The notes under the pieces are model-generated. The model was not told the origin of the DNA. It was given only the letters and a program-made list of their open reading frames with translations, and ran no database searches. A DNA stretch of 64,000 nt from the NCBI GenBank assembly GCA_002408085.1, contig DHQL01000013.1:1-64000 (forward strand), in the 5' to 3' direction. This DNA comes from Spirochaeta sp. UBA5339. GTDB lineage: Bacteria; Spirochaetota; Spirochaetia; DSM-2461. How positions within the stretch are numbered: position 1 is the stretch's first letter; every line of letters starts with the position of its first letter. Of the stretch, positions 59,064 to 64,000 are shown piece by piece. Made by a program: the position numbers and the translations under genes.

Positions 59064-62000
59064 GGGAGCTCCTTTCCTGTTTTCTGTCCCGCAGGGGGAG
59101 TGTTATCTTTATAAGAGTTCCCCCGTCGGGGTGGTTCTCTATGGTAAAAGTTCCGTTGAAGTGGCGGCACCGTTCCCTCATGCCGATCAGACCGAAGGAG
59201 TCCTCCCTGCGTTTGGCATTTTTGGGAATACCCTTTCCGTTGTCCCTGACCCTCAGGTAGATCTTTGAATCCTCAAGATAGACATTTACCGTCACCCTGG
59301 AGGCTTCGGAGTGGCGAATGATATTGGTAAGAATTTCCTGGTACATCCGGAAGAGTGCGGTCTTTCTGTCGATATCCTCTTCGGTAAAGACCTTGCCCTT
59401 GATCTTGATATCCAGATCCAGTTCAATTCCCGTTCTCTTGCGGAAGCGGCGGCTCTGCCACTCGAGGGCTTCGGTGAGAGTCAGGTTGTCCAGGGCCTTG
59501 GGGCGTATATTGGTGGAGAGGACTCTTACAGAGCTGATGGCATCGTTGACTATCTCCAGGAGGCTGGAGATCTTCTCCTTCCGGACGGTTTCATCGCTGT
59601 CGGGATGACTGTTGAGCCAGAAGAGGTCGAATTTCATGGCCGTCAGAAGCTGTCCCAGTTCGTCATGATAGTCTCTGGCGGCGGCCTTTCTCTCCTCCTC
59701 ACGGGCCTTTTCCATATGCATTGTAAAGCTTCTGAGCTGGTCATTGCTTCTGGCAAGGTTTCTGAGCCGGTAGAAGATGATTATTGAGAGCAGAAGGAGG
59801 AAGACCAGCACCGAGAGGACATAGAACCAGATATGCATCCAGAAGGGAGTCTCTACAACGACACCCAGCCAGGCTTCCGCATACAGACCGTTATTATCGG
59901 TCCCGGTTATCTTCAGCCTGTACTCTCCCGGGGGCAGGGAGGCGTAGCTGACCTCGTTGCTGTTTCCCAGAAACCGCGGTCTCTCTTCGATTCCCTCAAG
60001 CTGAGCCGTGTACTGGTGTTTGGACGGGTCAATGTAGGAGAGAATGGAGAACCTGATGGTCAGGTTGTTTCCCTCATAGGGGAGGTGAATCCCCTGCTTC
60101 AGGGAGAGATCCCTGTCCAGAATCAGTTCATCGTAGAAGCTCTGGCCGATCCGGACGGGAAGGTTGTGAATCCAGAGGCCCGTAAAGCGGATGGTCCCCT
60201 GTGGTTTTTCATCAAAGTTCAGGTCCTGGGGATTAAAGGCGCTGATACCGTGATTCCCGCCCCAGAAGAGTCTGCCCTGTGAGGTTTTCAGGTAGGCGTT
60301 CTGGGAGAACTCATTTCCCGCAAGGCCGTCGGCCCGGCTGAAGTTGCGGATCTTCTCCTCATAGAGAGAGATCCGGGAGAGACCCTTGTCTGTGGAGGCC
60401 CAGATATTGCCTTCCTCATCGTCCAGAATACCGTAGATATTATCCCCTGCCAGACCGTCCCGGGAGCTTATGGTTCTGAAGATTCCCTCCTGAGGATGGA
60501 ATATGCTGATTCCTCCGCCCCCGGTTCCGACCCACAGGCGACCCCTCCGGTCCTCGAAGATGGTGTTCACCGAGGTGTCGCTGAGACTGCCGGTCAGGTT
60601 GGGTGAGCGGGTAAAGCTTCTGAACAGGTCCTTCTCCTTATCATAGAGGTTGAGACCTCCGTCCCATGTTCCCACCCAGATCTGCTGCCGGGAGTCCTCG
60701 AAGATACAGCGCACCGCATTGCCGTTCAGCCCTTCAAGGTTCCCCGGTTTATGGGTATACCGGGTGATGCCGCCGTCATCGCCATTGATACGGTAGAGCC
60801 CCAGACCTTCGGTGCCTATCCAGATACTGCTGTCGCTGCTCTCTGAGATAAACCAGATGGTTTCCCGGCCCTGTCCGGCCTCTGCGGGTGATTCCAGAGA
60901 GAAGGGGAGGGCATCATCGATTGATCCTCCCGGAAGGATGGTGTAGAGACCCGCTCCGTCGGTTCCGATCCACAGCCTCCCCGAGGAGTCCTCCAGAAGG
61001 GAGTAGACCTGATCATGTTCTCCTGACGCCTCTTCTGCAGGAAGGCTGACCTGTCTGACTGTTCCGTCTGTCCGGATGATAGAGATGCTTCCTCCGTCGG
61101 TGGCCGTCCAGATGCTGCCATCGAAGCGCTCCTCCATCTGCCTTATATAGGGGCTGCTCAGATCGCGTTCATCCCCTGTTCCCGCCATCCATGTGGTGAT
61201 CAGGGTCGTTTCCGGGTTGAACAGATTAATACCTCCCCCTCGGGTGCCGATCCAGATCAGACCTTTTTCATCCCTGTAGAGACTTCTTATCTTGTCGTAG
61301 GAGAGGGTGCTGTTTGTCTCATTCAGAATCTCCCAGGTTTCGTTTATAAACTGATATATATAGAGTCCCGACCGTTCGGTGCCGACCCAGAGATAATCCC
61401 CGTTCGGGAGGACTGCACGTACCCCTGCTTCCCCAGGAAGGGGGAACCCGGTGACAGTGGAAAAATCATAGAGATAGAGGCCTTTGCTGGTGCCGATCCA
61501 GATTCCTCTCTTTTCATCGTATGAGATACTCCGGATCAGGCTGCCTGTTAAGAGATTCATGCCGGGGATCTCCAGAAACAGACCGCTGCGGCTGTCATAG
61601 ACAGAGAGTCCTCCCTCTGTTCCGATCCACAGTCTGTCCTCCTTATCGCAGTAAAGGGCCCTTATCCTGTTGTTTACAAGTCTTGAATTGGTAGTGTTAA
61701 GGGTCAGGAAATTTCCCTCTTCCCGGTAAAGTGCCAGACCGCCCCCGGCTGTACCGATCCAGAGGCGTCCCTGATTGTCTTCGGCCAGGGAGAATACCTG
61801 GTTCCCCGGAATGCTTGCCGGATTTTCCGGGTCGTTGGAAAAGGTCTGGAAGTCCATGGTCTCCTTGTTGTAGAGATTAAGACCTCCTCCATCGGTACCC
61901 ACCCAGAGCCGTCCATGGGAGTCCTCCAGAAGGCTGAAGATAACAGATCCGCTGATGCTGTTCTTGTCAGCCGGACCGGGTCTGAAGATCCGGTTGTCCC

Positions 62001-62187
62001 TGCCGTCATAGCGGTTCAGGCCGCTGAAGGTTCCAAACCACATAAAGCCCTGGGAGTCCCTGGTTACGCAGTAGACCGAGTTGCTGGACAGTCCGTCATC
62101 CAGGGTCAGATAACTGAAACGGACCTCTGAATAGAGGGCCGTGGTGAGTGAGACAAGGAACATAAGGAGTGTCAGTCTGCGGATCAT
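59056..62187 (-). CDS. Hybrid-type propeller sensor histidine kinase
   Basis: A 1043-residue kinase. After a signal peptide (LTLLMFLVSLTTALYS), residues about 25-680 hold about a dozen two-component propeller repeats (DSQGFMWFGTFSGLNRYD, RLWVGTDGGGLNLYN). A Y_Y_Y-type domain follows (residues about 690-770), then one membrane helix at about 783-808, an HisKA_3 box (ARDYHDELGQLLTAMKFDLF near 832) and an HATPase (IRHSEASRVTVN, RVRDNGKGIPKN). The periplasmic propeller likely senses a carboxylate or nutrient. It sits in operon with citX and the regulator; unlike HTCS proteins it lacks a receiver domain of its own. Confidence 0.85.
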   Translation of the reverse strand: MIRRLTLLMFLVSLTTALYSEVRFSYLTLDDGLSSNSVYCVTRDSQGFMWFGTFSGLNRYDGRDNRIFRPGPADKNSISGSVIFSLLEDSHGRLWVGTDGGGLNLYNKETMDFQTFSNDPENPASIPGNQVFSLAEDNQGRLWIGTAGGGLALYREEGNFLTLNTTNSRLVNNRIRALYCDKEDRLWIGTEGGLSVYDSRSGLFLEIPGMNLLTGSLIRSISYDEKRGIWIGTSKGLYLYDFSTVTGFPLPGEAGVRAVLPNGDYLWVGTERSGLYIYQFINETWEILNETNSTLSYDKIRSLYRDEKGLIWIGTRGGGINLFNPETTLITTWMAGTGDERDLSSPYIRQMEERFDGSIWTATDGGSISIIRTDGTVRQVSLPAEEASGEHDQVYSLLEDSSGRLWIGTDGAGLYTILPGGSIDDALPFSLESPAEAGQGRETIWFISESSDSSIWIGTEGLGLYRINGDDGGITRYTHKPGNLEGLNGNAVRCIFEDSRQQIWVGTWDGGLNLYDKEKDLFRSFTRSPNLTGSLSDTSVNTIFEDRRGRLWVGTGGGGISIFHPQEGIFRTISSRDGLAGDNIYGILDDEEGNIWASTDKGLSRISLYEEKIRNFSRADGLAGNEFSQNAYLKTSQGRLFWGGNHGISAFNPQDLNFDEKPQGTIRFTGLWIHNLPVRIGQSFYDELILDRDLSLKQGIHLPYEGNNLTIRFSILSYIDPSKHQYTAQLEGIEERPRFLGNSNEVSYASLPPGEYRLKITGTDNNGLYAEAWLGVVVETPFWMHIWFYVLSVLVFLLLLSIIIFYRLRNLARSNDQLRSFTMHMEKAREEERKAAARDYHDELGQLLTAMKFDLFWLNSHPDSDETVRKEKISSLLEIVNDAISSVRVLSTNIRPKALDNLTLTEALEWQSRRFRKRTGIELDLDIKIKGKVFTEEDIDRKTALFRMYQEILTNIIRHSEASRVTVNVYLEDSKIYLRVRDNGKGIPKNAKRREDSFGLIGMRERCRHFNGTFTIENHPDGGTLIKITLPLRDRKQERSSHA

Positions 62188-62194
62188 CAGTATA

Positions 62195-62728
62195 TTATAA
62201 CTCGTTTTTATAAATTGGTGTTCTGTGCTCCCTGTAGAGTTTGCCGATCTTTTCCAGAAGCTCCTGGATGCTGTGGGTTCTGCCGCGTCCGCACTGGTGT
62301 GCGGGATTTTCGCAAATCAGGCATTTTCGCGGAGCCAGTCCCGACCCGCTGCGGGAGAGGGCCCGGTCGTCTCCGTCATAGACATCAAGATCCCAGAGCC
62401 GGCCCCAGGGGTGTTCCTCCTCAAGGCGGCAGCAGGTTTTCTTGATATTTTCGGGATCACCAGTCAGGGACAGGAAGGCAGAGGGACCTGCGGGAGAGGT
62501 GGAGTCGGCCCGGAGATCATCTATCTGACCGGCAAACTCCCTCCGCAGCAGGCTGAGACCCTCCTGAAAGATATTCTGAATCATAAGGCTGTTTTTCCGG
62601 GGGCCCGGAGTGTTGAGGGTAAGCTGGATAACGGCTCTATTCCGGTTCTTCCGGACTTCTGTCCTGTGAAGGCTTCTCTCCTCCCGGCTCTTCAGTACCT
62701 CATCCAGAGTGACATCCCTGAACATCAT
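62195..62728 (-). CDS. citX: Apo-citrate lyase phosphoribosyl-dephospho-CoA transferase
   Basis: A 177-residue enzyme. The segment DLDVYDGDDRALSRSGSGLA, then PRKCLICENPAHQCGRGRTH, matches CitX, which transfers the prosthetic group from the CitG product to the acyl-carrier subunit of citrate lyase. It overlaps the citG stop by four bases. The companion subunits citD and citE must lie beyond the window. Confidence 0.85.
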   Translation of the reverse strand: MMFRDVTLDEVLKSREERSLHRTEVRKNRNRAVIQLTLNTPGPRKNSLMIQNIFQEGLSLLRREFAGQIDDLRADSTSPAGPSAFLSLTGDPENIKKTCCRLEEEHPWGRLWDLDVYDGDDRALSRSGSGLAPRKCLICENPAHQCGRGRTHSIQELLEKIGKLYREHRTPIYKNEL

Positions 62729-63564
62729 AGATACCCCCGGGACTCTTCTGTAAGGATCAGAAACCGGGTCAGTGCCAGAAGATCGGCGCAGCCTCCCGGA
62801 GATATATTGAGAGAAACAAATCTGCGGTTTATCCGGAGCAGCCTTTCACGGCTGCCGGAGGCTCTGATTCCCCCCCTGTCCAGAAAACGGTGAGCAAGGG
62901 TCTTCATGGTATTCAGGCCCTCCCGGCCCCGGCGGTAGAGGACGGTGCTGTCATCGACCCGGGTCATGAGAACCATCAGGGTCTCCAGGGCGGCTTCCTC
63001 CATGGTGCAGTCCTTATCAAGGAGCTCCTTCCATCGGGGGAGGGCGGCAAAACGGACCGAGGGAAATCCCGCCTCAGCCTCACCGCGGATGCCTTTGGAG
63101 CCGTAGAGGCGGAAAATCTCTTCGCCGTGGGTTCCTTTTTCCTTCCGGTCTGTCAGCTCATCGCAGATTCCACGGCAGATCTCGCCTGCCTCCCGGAGCA
63201 GGGCCTGACCATCCCCCAGGGACTTTCGTCTGGACGCTGCCAGTGCGACTCCCAGAATGAAGATCTGCCCCTTATGGGTATTGATCCCGCCGGTGGCAGT
63301 GAGCATGGCCTTTTCCGCCTCCAGTCCCACTCTTCTGATCGCCGGCAGTACCTCCGAGGTCTCTCCATCGGCGGGGGCGGCATCATAGATCCGGTGAAAC
63401 CACGGCTTCAGGGCTTCGGCGCTCCGGTGAAAGAGCTGCCGGTCCATATCCCCGTGGGCCCCGGTGTCCAGGGAGTCCACCAGCCCCGGCTTGGGACTCA
63501 GGTCCACCTCAAAGACCATGGATGAGTACACAGCCGCTGCGGGGGATATCTTAAGGGGAATCAT
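62725..63564 (-). CDS. citG: Triphosphoribosyl-dephospho-CoA synthase
   Basis: A 279-residue enzyme. The motifs EVDLSPKPGLVDSLDTGAHG, GGINTHKGQIF, KGTHGEEIF and NISPGGCADLLALT are the nucleotide-binding signature of CitG. It makes the precursor of the citrate-lyase prosthetic group from ATP and dephospho-CoA; CitX then attaches it. It overlaps citF and citX by four bases each. Confidence 0.9.
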   Translation of the reverse strand: MIPLKISPAAAVYSSMVFEVDLSPKPGLVDSLDTGAHGDMDRQLFHRSAEALKPWFHRIYDAAPADGETSEVLPAIRRVGLEAEKAMLTATGGINTHKGQIFILGVALAASRRKSLGDGQALLREAGEICRGICDELTDRKEKGTHGEEIFRLYGSKGIRGEAEAGFPSVRFAALPRWKELLDKDCTMEEAALETLMVLMTRVDDSTVLYRRGREGLNTMKTLAHRFLDRGGIRASGSRERLLRINRRFVSLNISPGGCADLLALTRFLILTEESRGYL

Positions 63565-64000
63565 TCCAGACCCTTCACCTGCCTGACCACATCGATAATG
63601 GTTCCGTCCCTGTACTCTATCAGACCGACGACCTTGTCGGTAAATTCGATGGGATCGGGACGGCCCACAAGGCGTTCGGCCTTATCAAGCAGCTCCTCCA
63701 TGGTGTGGAAGGGCAGGCGGACATCGCAGAAATGCTCGATCAGGTCCTTCCGCCTGGGGTTGATGGCAATTCCCCTGTCCGAGACAAAGACATCCACCGA
63801 CTCTCCGGGAGTAACCACCGAAAGGGCCCTCTTGGTGACCGTCGAGGTCCGGCCCCGGATCAGGGGGGCCACTATAACAGAGAGTCCCGAGCCAACCGCC
63901 GTATCCGAGTGTCCTCCGGAGGCGCCCATAATGACACCGTCTGATCCGGTGAGAACATTGACGTTGAAGTCCAGGTCGATTTCAAGGGCGCTGAGGATAA
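63561..64000 (-). CDS. citF: Citrate lyase alpha subunit, partial (C-terminal part)
   Basis: The frame enters from the window edge and encodes the last 145 residues of CitF. It contains VNVLTGSDGVIMGASGGHSD, VIVAPLIRGRTSTVTKR and SDRGIAINPRR, which match citrate CoA-transferase (alpha) C-termini. The enzyme moves the acyl group onto citrate and is the first half of citrate cleavage. The N-terminus lies outside the window. An ATG in the frame at 63929 is internal and not the start. Confidence 0.85.
   Translation of the reverse strand, partial: ILSALEIDLDFNVNVLTGSDGVIMGASGGHSDTAVGSGLSVIVAPLIRGRTSTVTKRALSVVTPGESVDVFVSDRGIAINPRRKDLIEHFCDVRLPFHTMEELLDKAERLVGRPDPIEFTDKVVGLIEYRDGTIIDVVRQVKGLE

Noticed and set aside
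1..64000. tRNA, rRNA or CRISPR sequences
   Set aside because: No cloverleaf with the TTCRA arm and CCA context, no rRNA core sequence and no regularly spaced direct repeats were found by reading.

Overview
The window reads as chromosomal DNA of a free-living, probably anaerobic, Gram-negative-type bacterium, most likely a spirochaete of the Spirochaeta/Oceanispirochaeta kind. This is an inference. It rests on a lipoprotein signal with a loose lipobox and a CSGQQEG start, a membrane-heavy chemoreceptor, TctABC and citrate-lyase genes, a CUT1 sugar importer without its own ATPase, and frequent TTG/GTG starts behind strong Shine-Dalgarno sequences. No rRNA, tRNA, CRISPR array or complete insertion sequence was seen.

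Region 1 (1-14.7 kb) is an accessory strip. It starts with a secreted TPR protein and three uncharacterised proteins (two propeller-like, one with pentapeptide-like repeats). It then holds small immunity-type genes (Imm11/DUF1629-like, SUKH/SMI1-like and several unknowns), an acyltransferase-3 gene and a DUF2089-type regulator operon. Between them lie decayed pieces: a DinB-family gene with three lesions, an IS3-type transposase tail, a truncated GNAT gene and anonymous gene tails. A 44-nt hairpin-forming repeat occurs twice, and a 122-bp stretch is bounded by perfect 10-bp inverted repeats. No matching toxin gene is present.

Region 2 (14.7-24.5 kb) has a large ankyrin/CxxCxGxG zinc-ribbon membrane protein coupled to a TM2 protein, a von Willebrand A/CsgG-like lipoprotein, a two-gene unit with a peptidoglycan-binding-like domain and a basic amphipathic stretch, and more gene fragments (WYL-type regulator, YdeI-like, RimL-type).

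Region 3 (24.5-31.7 kb) is regulatory: a VOC protein and MarR regulator with a perfect 16-bp palindrome upstream, a periplasmic binding protein divergent from a histidine kinase/HD-GYP pair, a Crp/Fnr regulator, an epimerase-like protein and a cupin-like protein.

Region 4 (31.7-39.6 kb) is a NAD-themed cluster: an NrtR-like Nudix protein, an SPFH/band-7 protein, an atypical NAD-kinase-like protein and a nucleotidyltransferase-like/methyltransferase fusion. It is divergent from a TldD/PmbA pair and a GNAT_C-type acyltransferase. Two identical-arm operators, GTGTA-N5-TACAC, lie in the shared promoter.

Region 5 (39.7-49.9 kb) has a chemoreceptor, a 170-bp MITE-like element directly after its stop codon, a GH4 glycosidase with a CUT1 transporter and AraC regulator, a DUF89/ARMT1-type phosphatase and a GNAT.

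Region 6 (49.9-55.1 kb) is a TetR regulator, its probable 17-bp palindromic operator, and an operon of HypB, a 922-residue iron-sulfur/GltD-like flavoprotein and HypA, with no other hydrogenase gene in view.

Region 7 (55.2-64 kb, all minus strand) is a tricarboxylate module: citF (cut by the window edge), citG, citX, a 1043-residue propeller sensor kinase and its response regulator in one overlapping operon, followed by tctC, tctB and tctA behind a promoter region with repeated TCCTACATCCG sites. Together these would sense, import and cleave citrate or a related acid.
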